Source of the DNA: Cornus controversa
Lineage: Eukaryota > Streptophyta > Magnoliopsida > Cornales > Cornaceae
Direction: 5' to 3'
Assembly (NCBI GenBank): GCA_026545225.1
Contig: CM048846.1
Span: 13,665,975-13,729,974, forward strand
DNA: 64,000 bases
Shown here: positions 45,420-57,028 of the stretch, one piece after another
How the letters are laid out: the number at the start of each line of letters is the position of its first letter
Numbering within the stretch: the stretch's first letter is position 1
Translations under genes and position numbers: made by a program
The notes under the pieces: generated by a model
Told to the model about the DNA's origin: nothing
The model's database searches: none
Seen by the model: only the letters and a program-made list of their open reading frames with translations

Positions 45420-45870
45420 CAATTATGATCTCGAGAACCCTTTTGACCCAATCGGAGTTAATTTGACTATGATTTGCTCATCCCGCGTTTTTGATAAGGG
45501 CTCTTTATTGAAGGGGAACCCAAGGTTAGTTTGATTTGTGATCTCAGGATTCATTCATCCCACTCTTTTCGATAAGGGCCTTTCATTGAAGGGGAACCCA
45601 CATAGGGTTAGATTAATTTAAGATCTCAGAATTCATTCATTCCGCCCTTTTCGATAAGGGCCTTCCATTGAAGGGGAACCTACACAAGGTTAGTTTGATT
45701 TGTGATTTCTTGAAATTCATTCGTCCCACCTTTTTCGATAAGGGCCCTTCAATAAAAAGGAACCCACGTAGGGTTAGTTTGATTTGTGATCTTGGGATTC
45801 ATTCATCCCGCTCTTTTTGATAAGGGCCCTCCATTGAAGGGGAACCCACATAGGGTTAGTTTGTTATGCT
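45420..45870 (-). repeat. ~83-bp tandem repeat between antisense gene and integrase
   Basis: Five degenerate copies of a unit containing TTTTCGATAAGGGCC, TTGAAGGGGAACCCACATAG and GGTTAGTTTGATTTGTGATC. The position matches the hypervariable tandem-repeat region known in Tat-clade elements. The unit is unrelated to the 56-bp repeat at 1580-1885. Confidence 0.85.
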
Positions 45871-46079
45871 TTAATGAAATTGTATTAATAGTTAAGATCT
45901 AGACTAGCAAATATATAAATGGGGAGAATATTAATTAAGAATAAGATTATAAGTTGACCTTTATTGAAAATTCTCTTTTAGGCAAAGTTGAAATAGTGAT
46001 AAGCTAATATTCAAAGCATAATTTAAGTATATAAACTGATAAAGTAGAGCTAGAGTAATTACTGTCTAGTTATTCATTG
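45871..46079 (-). other. Element 2 spacer
   Basis: AT-rich sequence between the tandem repeats and the end of integrase; no gene. Confidence 0.5.
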
Positions 46080-46930
46080 ATAGTATTTCCTTTAGTGCTC
46101 CGCATTCCAAGGGTGATGGAGTTGTTTCCCTTCCAGAATATGTTAATACATTCTTTGTCTTTGGCATCTCGTAACCCTATAAGGGCCCTCCCAATTTGGA
46201 TACAGATTTCCTTCAGCTTGGACCACTTTATGCAGGACTAAGTCTCTTGGTTCAAAATTTCTTTGCTTTACACAAGAGTTGTAGTATCTAGACATTGCCT
46301 GTAATATGCAACCACTCTAACTTGAGCTTGCTCCCTCTTTTCTTTGATGAGGTCCAAGTTTGCCATCAATTATTTATCATTGCAATATGGTTCAAAGTGT
46401 GCAATCCTAAAGCTCGTCAGTCCAATCTACACTGAGACAATTGCCTCACTCCTAAGCTCGGAGTAGAAATTTTAGAGCAACATGCTTTCAAACTGCTTCT
46501 CGTTGTCAATCACAATAACTCAAGGAATTCCAAACCTCCATATTATTAATTTTCAGACAAAATTCTAGATATTCTTCTCACCAATCTTAACTAGGGTTTC
46601 TGCTTCCACCCATTTAGTGAAATAGTCAATAGTAACAATTGCAAATTTGGTCTGCCCCTTCCCTTGGGGTTGAGAGGCAACCAATTCCATTCTCCACTGA
46701 GTGAATGGCCAAGGTCCTGACATAGGTGCTAACTCTTTTGGAGGCTACCTCGAGATGATAGCAAAACACTGACACTTATCGCATCTTCTAACAATGTCAA
46801 TGGCATCCTTTTACATAGTAGGCCAATAATACCCCTATTAGATAGCTTTGTATGCCAATGATTTTCCTCCTATGTGGTTTCCGCAAACTCTTTCATGTAT
46901 CTCCCTCATGATGTAATCAGCTTCATTAGC
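46080..46930 (-). pseudogene. Integrase of Tat-type element 2 (fossil)
   Basis: On the minus strand: a zinc-binding region with HERVCGNHIGGKSLAYKAI and RRCDKCQ (about 46760-46920), a core with TIDYFTKWVEAET (about 46605-46645) and a C-terminal segment LVLHKVVQAEGNLYPNWEGP (about 46170-46240). Domain order is complete but the frame is broken in several places. Confidence 0.8.
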
Positions 46931-47229
46931 CAAAATGCAATACAAGTATGGTAATGAGATTCCATTTTTATAAAGGATCCCCTTAATAATTGTGTACCAA
47001 GATACTCGAATCCTCAGTTTACGAACTTCTAAATTGTCTAATGGTAATTTCCCATCTCTGATGTATTTGAGGATGGAGTCAGTCCACTCTATCCCTTGGC
47101 AATTTGTTTCGCCTCATTGGGCTTTTCTAGGGTAGTGCTAGGCTCCTTCAAGTACTCTAGGGGCACCAATCTCTTTGTGTTGGGCTCAATTGTAGTAGCT
47201 AACTATGCCAGAGAATATACATTCCCATT

Positions 47230-47566
47230 CTCTCTCGTGGTATTTGGTGGATCGCAAAATTTTTGAAGTACCCAATTAGCTCGTTCATCCTTTATAGATA
47301 AGACTTCATTTTTTCATCCTTGGCCTCATACTCTGCTTGGACCTGTCCTATAATTAATTGAGAGTCCATATGAGTCTTCAACTGTCATATTCCGTAGTTT
47401 TTGCCAACCTTAACCCCACTATTAAGGCCTCATACTCTGCTTCGTTGTTCATGGCTTTGAATTCAAACCAAAGGGCATAATCAAAACTCTCTCCTTTCGG
47501 CAAGGTGAGTACCAACCCTACACCACAAGCCTGAGCATTGGATGATCCATCCACAAAAGAATCCAC
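47230..47566 (-). pseudogene. Second RNase H-like domain of element 2 (fossil)
   Basis: SFVDGSSNAQACGVGLVLTLP and NNEAEYEALIVGLRLAK mark the Tat-type additional RNase H domain. Broken. Confidence 0.8.
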
Positions 47567-47569
47567 GTA

Positions 47570-47807
47570 TCCTCATGGTTCATCTGACCATCCCAATCTA
47601 TTTGTGTTTTTGCGGTTGATTGCGGGTACTCTTCTTCTTCAGCAATGAAGGTTAATTCGGCTACAAATTCTACAAGCACTTGGCTTTTGATCGTTATTCT
47701 TGACCTATATTGAATGTCAAATTTCTTGAGATCTACTAACCATTTCATGAGTCGCCCAAAGATTTTTGGCTTGTAAAGAATTACCGAAGTGACTGGTCAA
47801 TCATGAT
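47570..47807 (-). pseudogene. Pol RNase H, part left of the solo LTR (fossil)
   Basis: MKWLVDLKKFDIQYRSR and KSQVLVEFVAELTF are the end of the first RNase H domain and its linker. The part nearer the RT lies right of the solo LTR. Broken. Confidence 0.75.
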
Positions 47808-49300
47808 TGATCGGCGTTGAATGTTATGCAATTGAGCCTCTTAACTTGCGTATTTTATTCTCTTAATGATAGATTATTTTGTGATTTTATTTTGTTTTAG
47901 TGTTTTCTGTATTTTTAGGGCCTTAATGATTATTTCAGTTAAAATCATGATTTTGGAATTTTAAAGATGACATCCAAGAAGGTTAGATGAAGTCTAAATC
48001 AAATGGATCCATTCAACTTGATATTTCAACTCAAATCAGCCCAAGGAAGAGGTCCAAGAGAATTATAGTTACTTAAGGAGGTTACAGGCCTAAAGCCCAA
48101 TTCTGCGCTTAAGACAGTTTTAATCTCATTTTGTAAAACAGACCAGAAGTCTTATTTCTAAGCCTCAAATTGACTTAATTTCTCAAAAGTTCAACAAAAT
48201 TCGATTCTGGACACTTTTGTATTTCACGAAAATTCCGTGAATCAAACTTCTAGTGGGTCAAAAGTTGGGCGGAACGTTAGTAAAAAAAACCACTTGTTTA
48301 GTGCTGTGGAAAAATCTAATTAATTCCTAATTGGATTAGGACTTTGTGTATTCTCTTGGTGTATAAAGTGGCGAATTGGAGGCTATTTTGAAGGAGCTTG
48401 GAAAGCTTTTGGACAATATTGAATACATATTTTGCAGAGCTTTGGAGTGAAGAACCATTGGAGAACGAAGTCTTGCACGTAATTCATGAAGATGATGTAT
48501 TCTTCCTCAATCGTCTAAGCTTCTTTTTCTACCATGAGCGGCTAGTTCATCCACTAGGGTTTTAATGTAGCCCTAACTAAGTATTAATGGTTTGATTGTT
48601 TTAATTATTGAGAATTTTTATATACATGCATAGATTGTGTAATTTAAATGATTCATATTATAGAATTGAACTATAAAAGTCTTATAATTTTAGTTTCAAT
48701 GATTTCTTATCTTGTCTTAGATATTTAGTTGTTGTTATTGAATTCAATTTCTCTTATTTTCTGTGTTTATGAGAGTGATAATTACACAATGGTAATCACT
48801 GAATATATCATTAAACACTTTGATGGAGTATGCCTAGAGAAGATGGACCGTATTGCACCCTAGAGTAAAGTAGTTAGGAAGATGGCCCATGCCATCGAAG
48901 ATAGTCCATGACTTAGCCTTAATCATATGTTATCTTCTTGACGGATGAGGTGAGTTTGTAGCCACTGACAGCACTTATGCATGATATGATTCCCCATAGT
49001 TAATTCAATTGACCATTGATTGTGACGTTAGTGGTGAAATCAATAACCCTAAATTTATCTCATATTTTCTACACTCTCTATTTTCCTTTGTCTTCTTTTA
49101 ATTACTTATCTAATTTAGTTTAAATATAAAAATCAGAATTCTTTTCTTTCTAAATTTAATTAGAATTAATTACATATACCAACTCATTTAGACCATAATC
49201 CCTGAGGTTTGACACCCCTTTCGATAGCCCTATTCTGCAAGGAATTCGTTCTATTACGAAGTGTGGTAATTTTAATTGATACACTTATCACCACTAATCA
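47808..49300 (+). mobile_element. 1.5-kb solo LTR, family X copy 2
   Basis: Starts TGATCGGCGTTGAATGTTA and ends CCACTAATCA. Flanks ATGAT (47803-47807) and ATGAC (49301-49305) agree at 4 of 5 bases. It aligns along its whole length with 38827-40224, by eye roughly 85-90% identical, with a few extra segments. The host RNase H sequence continues cleanly on both sides. Solo LTR, no internal region. Confidence 0.82.
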
Positions 49301-49938
49301 ATGACTACTATTGTGTGAGTTTGAAAATAAGGCCTTAGCTTCTAGCTGAGATGACCAAGGTGAAAGCTAACTTCTCGATTATCGGATATCTTTCTTTAGC
49401 TCCACGGAGAACTCAGATAGTATCGTACACTGGCTTCTGAGTCCCCCCCTTTTCTTCACGTATCAGGATAGAATTCACTATAGTAGTGAAAATAGCTAAA
49501 TATATGTACAGTTCTTTCCCTGGCACTACTCGAGACAATAAAGGTGGGGAACTAAGGTACTTCTTCAAATCGAGGAGGCTTATTCACACTCTAGGTCCAA
49601 CTAAAAGCTTTCTTGAATATGCAAAAAAAAAAAGGAAAACATCTGTCTGTGGCTCGAGAGATTAGTCTGCTTAAAGCCACCACCTTCCATGTTAGCCATT
49701 GGACATCTTTTGGTGATTTGGGCGATCTAACGTCAAGGATGGCTAGAATTTTTGTGGGTTTGCTTCGATCCCCCTCTTACTCACTAAATATCCCAAAAAA
49801 ATTCAAAGGAGACCCTGAAAGCGCAATTGCTTGGGTTGAGTTTCACCCCGTACTTTCTTAATATGTTGAATGCTTCCTTTTAAATTTGTTAAGTGGTCTT
49901 CTACTTTCACACTCTTGACCAGTATGTCATTTATGTAG
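49301..49938 (-). pseudogene. RT end and RNase H start of element 2 (fossil)
   Basis: The minus strand has LRPYFQTHTIVV (about 49305-49360, RNase H) and words such as ILVKSVKVEDHL (RT thumb side, about 49890-49925). It sits between the solo LTR and the CACTA element. Broken. Confidence 0.7.
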
Positions 49939-49959
49939 CACTACAAGAACAAAATTTTT

Positions 49960-50345
49960 TTTTACAAGGTGCAATGCAAGTTGTAGAAAGGTTTTGACGA
50001 CCTGCATACGCATGTCGTTACTGGCCATGATGTTAAAACTATCATTTGTTGATAACATGCCATGCATGTCGTGAAAAGTTTGTACTTACGACCTGCATTG
50101 CATGTCGTTAAAAGTTATTAGTTGTGACAACATAAATTACAGGTCATTGAAAGTTTGTAATATCGACTTACAATGGAGGTTATCGAAAGGAACCATTTGT
50201 AACAATTTGTCATTAATGTTGTGAAAAGGTATTATTTATGACAACATGCATTGCAGGTCGTTAAAAGTTTGTAATATCGACTTACAATGTGGGTCATTAA
50301 AAAGGATCATTTGTAACAACATTCAATGCAAGTCGTTAAAAGTTC
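49960..50345. repeat. CACTA sub-terminal repeats
   Basis: About nine variants of GCATGTCGTTAAAAGTTTG alternate with TGTAACAACAT-type words in both orientations. Such arrays are the transposase-binding zones of CACTA elements. The right end has only scattered counterparts. Confidence 0.8.
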
Positions 50346-52469
50346 TTTTTTTAAAAAATAAAAATCCCTCTTTCCCTGTTGCAAACAATAGCCTACTATC
50401 TTGTACATGTCTTCAGTGTTAACAAGTAATACACTACTCCAATGAATGTATATATCAATACTCAAGGAGAAAACCTAATAAATTAACAAAAAAAAATCTT
50501 ATTCATCCAATATAATTAACAAATTAGTCCATGATAAATAAAAACTAAACCATTGAATTAAAAAAGAAAAAATCTCTTAATCATCAAATTTGAACATAGT
50601 CGCCTCTCCGCTCTTTAATACATATTTTATCTTTGATAGTCGCTTGTTCCATCACATTCTGCAAAAATAAAAATATTACTTTTAAGAATAACACATTGAT
50701 GACAAAAATCATCAATTACTTATAAAAACACATATAAACATACTTTACTTATAAACACATAAAATATATATTTATATAAATCCAAATATATCTATTATAT
50801 GTGCTTCCAATAAAATGGGTGTTAATCACACTCCAGGATTGAGAGCTAATTTTGGATAGTGACTACCTAGCATATTGGTTTATCTAATCTCTTATACCTC
50901 CTTGGATCACTAAAAGGTTCACCTTGCTCAGTTTCAAAATTCAGACTCAATATTTAAATCTTCGGAGAGTTGGATGTTTTAGGGCCTCGTGCCTAATATT
51001 ATACTCTCTTCTAATAGATCTATAATGTATTTCTTCTGTGAACTTTCAGTAGCTTAAGCCAAATCTATCTGAAGTGGCATCGGTTTTTAATTTTTTAAAT
51101 GTTATATTCATTATTTGATGTTGAAAGTACAATATCCTATATCATTTATTTTGAAAATACAATGTATAGGCATCTAACCTCATCAATTCCAACCTAATAT
51201 TGTTTGTAGAATAACTTTATTTTGGTTGAAAGGCAGTGGTGGGCTACACAAATGAGATAGTTTCATATTAATGTCCCAAAACGGATGCACATGGGATTCA
51301 ATTCCATTCTCTAATTAGATTTCTGAGAGATTCACCAGCAAATCTAGTTGGTATTGGAGCGAGATTCAATTGTGAAGAGTTGTTTCTTTCCATTGATCAA
51401 AGAGGAGTACATATATAGTAAAAGAAAACTAAATCACTCCTAAATACAAGGAAGACTCAACAAATTGCTAATTATAGGAAGAGTTTAAATTTGAATTAGA
51501 TTCTAATAACTAATCTTAATTTACCTTCTGATAGTTGGCACCTTCATTTACGAACTTTATACTCCATATATTTATATACCTATAGTATAAGTATCATGAC
51601 GAAGGCGTTTTTTACTCTTGTTATATTATAATAGACATTATTAATCTAGATCCAAGTTTATATATGTTCAACTGTTGGGGGTTAAATGGTTCATTGGGCA
51701 TATTTTTAATTCAAGCTAGTCCTTCATTCGCTTTCATCTAAAATTAGGCCAACCCATGTATAACACTGTTGATGGGGACATTTTTGTGGCCAGATCATCG
51801 TGGTTTTGCAGAGCTACGATACAAGATAATAGTTTAGGAACGAAAATCCTAAAGGTTACAACTATAGCTTCATGAAAAGATAATTGTAGTGTGTTGCACA
51901 CTGTAATAAAACCGCTCACCAGCGATTTTCCAAAACCCATATAAACCACAACTTGAAATAGGAACCAATCTTGCGAGCTAAATTGGGTTTTGAATTTCTT
52001 AATCATCCTAGATCAAATCAATTAACTAATACTGAATAAAATGAAGATTTACAAAAATAGTTGAACCCCATTATTCCTCGAATCATACTGCATTTTTAGA
52101 CCATAAACAAATGAACATAAATTTAAATCATGGTCTACAAATCTTATCCATAAACATGGTAAAGAAACCCAGCAAAGTGATCATGGCATAATATCAATAT
52201 ATGAAAATATAAGCCTTTTACCATTTGAAAAAATTATAAGCTATAAACGACACCATAACATTATTAAAAATATTCTTTAAGAAGTTGATAATGAAAAGCA
52301 ACTCTAAGTCACACACAATGCATTGTATAGAAGTATACACTATATAAATCTTGTTCTTATGGGTAGGGACTAAAACTAGTCAAAATCGAAAGCAAAGGAA
52401 GAAGAATAAGGAAGATAATATGTATTTATCACTCATATACAAGATTAAAATGGGTATATTAATAACTTA

Positions 52470-52580
52470 CCACTGTCAAACAGAGTGATGCATGATATAT
52501 TAACTCCTGTCAATGTGGGATGGTTGTCAAACAGAGTGATGCTCGATATATTAACTCTTGTCAATGTGGAATGGTGGCAT
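52470..52580. repeat. 52-bp tandem duplication inside the CACTA element
   Basis: The segment GTCAAACAGAGTGATGC...TCAATGTGG(G/A)ATGGT is present twice, head to tail, at about 52477-52527 and 52528-52578. Confidence 0.85.
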
Positions 52581-53684
52581 CCTAAACTGCACCTATGAAT
52601 TCAATAAAACTATAACACCTTAGTAGATGATAAATGTATGTTAACTGGACATCTTCAAAGAATCAGCAAATGACTTAATTGCTGATAATAGAATGAAAAA
52701 TTATCCACATGTATCTAAATGCATTGTCACTCAATCAAACCCCACATTGGTTAGGCATGCTATTAAGAGTAATTATTCTTGAGTTTTTCTTTCCTCAAGT
52801 TTTATATATATTTATTAGCTATTGTCATATTGTAGGGAGATTAGTTCAATGTATAGCTATTGTCATCATAATTAATGAAACATATTGTACCACATAGATT
52901 GAAAAGGGTTCTAACATATCTATCATGATGGAAAAAGATTGAAAAAGGTTATAACATATTTAATTGGAAGACCTTTTAGACCAAAGTAGAGGACTTGGAC
53001 TACTAATTTGTTATGTCTGTTCTACTTTGCTTTTGATGTTTTTCTCATTGTCGTTAACTTTTGTTGTATTAATAAAATATCAACATTCAGGGGGAAAAAA
53101 AAGAATTCAGTGGATAATCTTAAAAGAGTTTCACAATAAATTTTTAACTTCAAAGAGTGACCTTTAATTGATATACTTCAATTATAATCATTTAAAAGAT
53201 TCATAAGTAGACAGATCAAGTGGTTGAGCATTAGTATATGGAAATTGATCTTCTCTGCATACAACATCCATACCTGAACATATGTATATAATATATTCGC
53301 ACACAATTATAAGTCTTATATGAAATCACAAAAACATAAATGCATAGATATATACAAACATACATTTAAACATACATTTACATACACATACAAACATAAA
53401 ATGCGGGTCTGATCAAAGCACCCAAATCAAATCCGAGAGCTTCATTCTCTGAGCACATTACGATGCTTCTTTCATTCTTCAATATGCAGAGCATTAGTTT
53501 ATTGTACACAAATATAGATGTCAACGATGATATATATATATAAACTGCAAAACTCAGATATAGATATTATAAACATATATAGATAAAGAAATCGAAACCC
53601 TAATCATAAAATCAAAATAAAAAAGGAAGTAGAAAGTCAAAAATACAACTCACAATTACTTGTTACTCATCGCTTGGTTGTTAT

Positions 53685-53800
53685 AGGTTCATCAAATACC
53701 TCTATTTTGCGTTCTGTGACTGTGTAGATTAGGGTTTAGTTGTTATAAGTTCATTGAACACCTCTATTTTGCTTCTTTGATGGTGTATATTAGGGACGGA
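53685..53800. repeat. ~65-bp tandem duplication near the CACTA right end
   Basis: GGTTGTTATAGGTTCAT followed by ACCTCTATTTTGC is repeated at about 53687 and 53747 with small differences. Confidence 0.7.
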
Positions 53801-54177
53801 TGCGCAATGATTTGAACTCTACGGAGAATCGTTGAAACTTGGGTTTACAATGAGAATAGAAAACCATCAAAGTGTGGAAGACAGTGTTAGAAGAGGGACA
53901 AATTATGTATTAGTGGTAGCAAGAGAATTTTTTTTCGAGGGAATTTGTAATTTTTGGCCGAATATTGACAATATAACAAAGACGTTGTTATATTAAAAAA
54001 TTTAGGTCGATAAAATAAAATTAAATGAATAATTAATTGCAAGTTGTCTATATAAACGTATTTTTAACATTTAAATTGGTGTCCGAAATATGAGCCTTAA
54101 AAATTACTTAACACGACTTGCTTGTTATGTATGTTGTGAATTTCAAGTTATAAAAAATCAAATTTCTTATAGCATAG

Positions 54178-54900
54178 ACTTTCATGTTTTTGCCTATTTG
54201 CCTTTTAAACACGACGTTGACCAATCTCTAATAAGTAGCGCTAGTATTTTTTTTTTTAGATCGAAGGGCATCACCTTGTAACAATATAATCCATGGTTGA
54301 TGATAAATGATATTTTCGCCCTATTCACCTTAAGCATCAGGATCTGGTTATACCCGGAGTAGACATCCATGAAGCTAAACAGCTCATGCCTTGCCGTTTC
54401 TTCCACCAACATATCATTTTTTGGTAAAGGGAAACTGTCCTTCAGGCATGGTTTGTTAATATCGGTGAAATCAACACAAATCATCCACCTCCCATTTGAC
54501 TTCTTCACTAAAACCACATTCGCTAACCAGTCCGAATAGTGTACTTTATGAATGAAGTCAGCTTTCAGAAGCTTATCAACTTCCTCTGAAATAGCTAGAT
54601 TTTTTTCTGGGGTGAAGCTTCGCCTATTCTGCCTGACAGGTTTGGCACATGGGTTGATATTCAAATGGTGCTCCATGATCTCTAGATCTACGCCGATCAT
54701 ATCCTCGTGTGTCCATCTAAAAACGTCGTCGTTATCTTTAAGGAAGCAGGTAAGTTTATCCTAAACTGTGGGGTGTAATGGTGACCCAATACTTACCCTC
54801 TTGGCAGGATCTTCACCACACGGATGGACTTCAATGAGGTCTTCCACTGGCTTTGCATAACACCTCATCTCATTTATTCCTCCCTCTAAGTTTTTAATAG
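54178..54900 (-). pseudogene. Reverse transcriptase of element 2 (fossil)
   Basis: PVRQNRRSFTPEKN, WLANVVLVKKSNGRWMICVDF, DSFPLPKND and DVYSGYNQILM are the N-terminal half of Gypsy RT, in order, on the minus strand. The catalytic motif region is where the CACTA element is inserted. Broken. Confidence 0.85.
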
Positions 54901-55520
54901 CTAGTGCTTTTGGCACCTTTAAGTGACATAACACTCTCTTACAGTTTGTTGATCCCTTCTTAATTCACCAATGCCATCCTCTGTCGGAAAACATATCAGA
55001 AGGTGATACATGGAGATGATAGATTTCATCGAGTTCAGGGTTGTTCTCTCTAAAATAACATTGTAGGAGGTTAGGCAAACTATGACTAGGAAATCAACCA
55101 TTAAAGTCACCTATTTTGGGTTTGTTCCCGCTGTCATCGGAAGGGTAACTCCATCAAGAGGGAATAATTTTTCTCCAGAAAAACCGACTAGTGGAGATTT
55201 TGTAGGCATGACCCTCTCTCTCTCCCTATGCCCATTATTTCAAAAGCCTCGAGAAACAGTAAGTCAGCAGAGTTACTATTGTTCACTAGTACACGTGAGT
55301 TCTGTAATTAGCTATAACCAGAGTCACCGCTAAGGGATCATCGTGTGGGTATTGACTCCTCTCGCATCCCTCATTCATTTCAAACAAATTTCTTACTCTC
55401 TTGGCATGTGCTTTGCGAGCGGAACTTGATTCACCACCTCCGGCAAAACCCCCAGAAATAACCCTAATCTCCCCCAAATGATGCTCTCTTTGAGGGCGAT
55501 TATCTCCATTCCCTCATGGA
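54901..55520 (-). pseudogene. Protease region of element 2 (fossil)
   Basis: The word SYNVILERTTLNSM (about 55025-55090) matches the conserved end of the Tat protease domain. Upstream, YPHDDPLAVTLVIANY (about 55300-55350) matches its start. Broken. Confidence 0.65.
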
Positions 55521-55529
55521 GGGTCTGCT

Positions 55530-56990
55530 CATTTTCTTTCATCCCCGACTATAAACCTACACAACTGCCCCATCCAAATCAAGCTTTCAATTTGCTTTTT
55601 AAGGTCAATACACTCATCTGTTATGTGCCCATGATCTTTGTGGAACCTGCAATATTTGTCGTGTGCCCTTTTGGTCGGATCACCTTTTAGCTTTTGAGAC
55701 CATATCAGAGAGGATCATCTTGGATCTGAAAAAGAATTTGGCTAATATGGGTATTTAGGGGGGTAAAGTTTGTGTACTTGTCACGTCGGGTCTGTCCATT
55801 CCCATGATTACCTTTGGGTTTCCTGAACTTAGACTCTCTCTCATCCTGCGTACTGGAAGACCTCTTTTTGTTTACACCCCTATCACCATTCCCTTTAGCT
55901 TTTTGCACGTTCAAAGTATCTTCAACATTCATGTACTTATGTGCTTTGATCATTAATAAGTCAGTCATACTATCAGGAGACGTTTAGATAGGGAGAACAG
56001 GAACTTCGAGGATTGTAATCCCCCCATAAAAGCAACCACGATAACTTTGCCATTTGCTCCATCAACTTGTAGCATCTCTGTGTTGAATTGGTTAATGTAA
56101 TCTTGAAGTGACTCTTATTTTCCCTATTTCACATTTAACAGGGACAATGCAGGCTTCCTATGTTGGTAGCATGCCAAAAAGTTTCTTACAAAGAGCCAGC
56201 TGAGTTCCCCAAATGTATGAATTGACTCGGGCTTTAAGCTGTTAAACCAAAGTTGGGCAGAACCCTTCAGCGTAGTGGGAAAGGCTCTATATATGATCTC
56301 GTCAAGTGTATTATGGAAGAGCATTAAAGTCTTGAAAGCCTCCAAGTGGTCAAGAAGATCTCGACATCCTTCGAAACTCTCTATCGTGGGCATCTTAAAT
56401 TTATCTGGCAATAGGTAGCCCATAATCGCGAAGCTAAATGGCATATTGGTTTTCTACACCAATTCGTCTACTGTGGCTGGACCTTTTCCCTTTATGGCCT
56501 TAGTTATCCTTCAACCTTGGCTTTAAGGTCTTGTACTTACTGATCAAAATGACTATCACCCACAATCATATCCATATGGGCATTTCATCGTCGACCCAGA
56601 CCCCTCACATAGCTATGTTCAACATTATGTACCACCGTTATAAGAGGATTGTCATTTTGTGGAGCACTGGTAGCCCCCTTTCTATTAGAAGGATCTGGGA
56701 GTATTAGATTCTGAGGAGACGGTGGACCTACCAGAGGAGGAGGAGACAAATGTTACAAGATAGTCGTATTTTGTTGGATCAACTATTGAACCAATTATTC
56801 CAACACTGTGACTCACTACTGGTCATTTGGGACTTGAGGGGGTTCCCTGTTTGATTCTTACGATCAGGAGGGTGCTCCCCATCGTTTGGGATGTTAGGGT
56901 TTACCCTATTCCGGTCTTCGTGACCACGAGCTCGGGACGTGCCTTCCGCCCCCGCTTCTAAACCAGATATTAACATCATATTGCATGGAA
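55530..56990 (-). pseudogene. gag of element 2 (fossil)
   Basis: KFKMPTIESFEGCRDLLDHL, AFPTTLKGSAQLWFNSL and FGELSWLFVRNFLA (56124-56444) are the capsid-like domain. FHKDHGHITDECIDLK (about 55590-55650) is the zinc-knuckle-like motif typical of Tat gag. Broken in several places. Confidence 0.8.
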
Positions 56991-57008
56991 ATAACTAAGT
57001 ACTTGCAT

Positions 57009-57027
57009 TTCCCACAGATGGCGCCAA
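57009..57027 (-). other. Primer binding site of element 2
   Basis: On the minus strand TTGGCGCCATCTGTGGGAA follows the LTR end by one base. It is the usual Tat primer site, as at 22969 in element 1. Confidence 0.85.
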
Positions 57028-57028
57028 C

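Larger units (their letters stand above)
49939..54174. mobile_element. Non-autonomous CACTA (En/Spm-like) element
   Basis: The left end CACTACAAGAACAAAAT is the canonical CACTA terminus; the right end TTCTTATAGCA is a diverged inverse. A 3-bp TSD, TAG, is at 49936-49938 and 54175-54177, as expected for the superfamily. The left sub-terminal zone (about 49960-50345) carries repeated GCATGTCGTTAAAAGTT-type motifs. I see no transposase (TNP2) domain; the interior is AT-rich with only short open frames. The retroelement RT frame continues on both sides, so the element landed within RT. Confidence 0.85.

Noticed and set aside
51734-52006. 90-residue minus-strand open frame inside the CACTA element
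   Set aside because: Could be chance in AT-rich DNA; no TNP2 or other domain is visible.
52964-53167. 67-residue open frame with a hydrophobic stretch
   Set aside because: A single short frame inside the CACTA element with no start context, family motif or splice partner.
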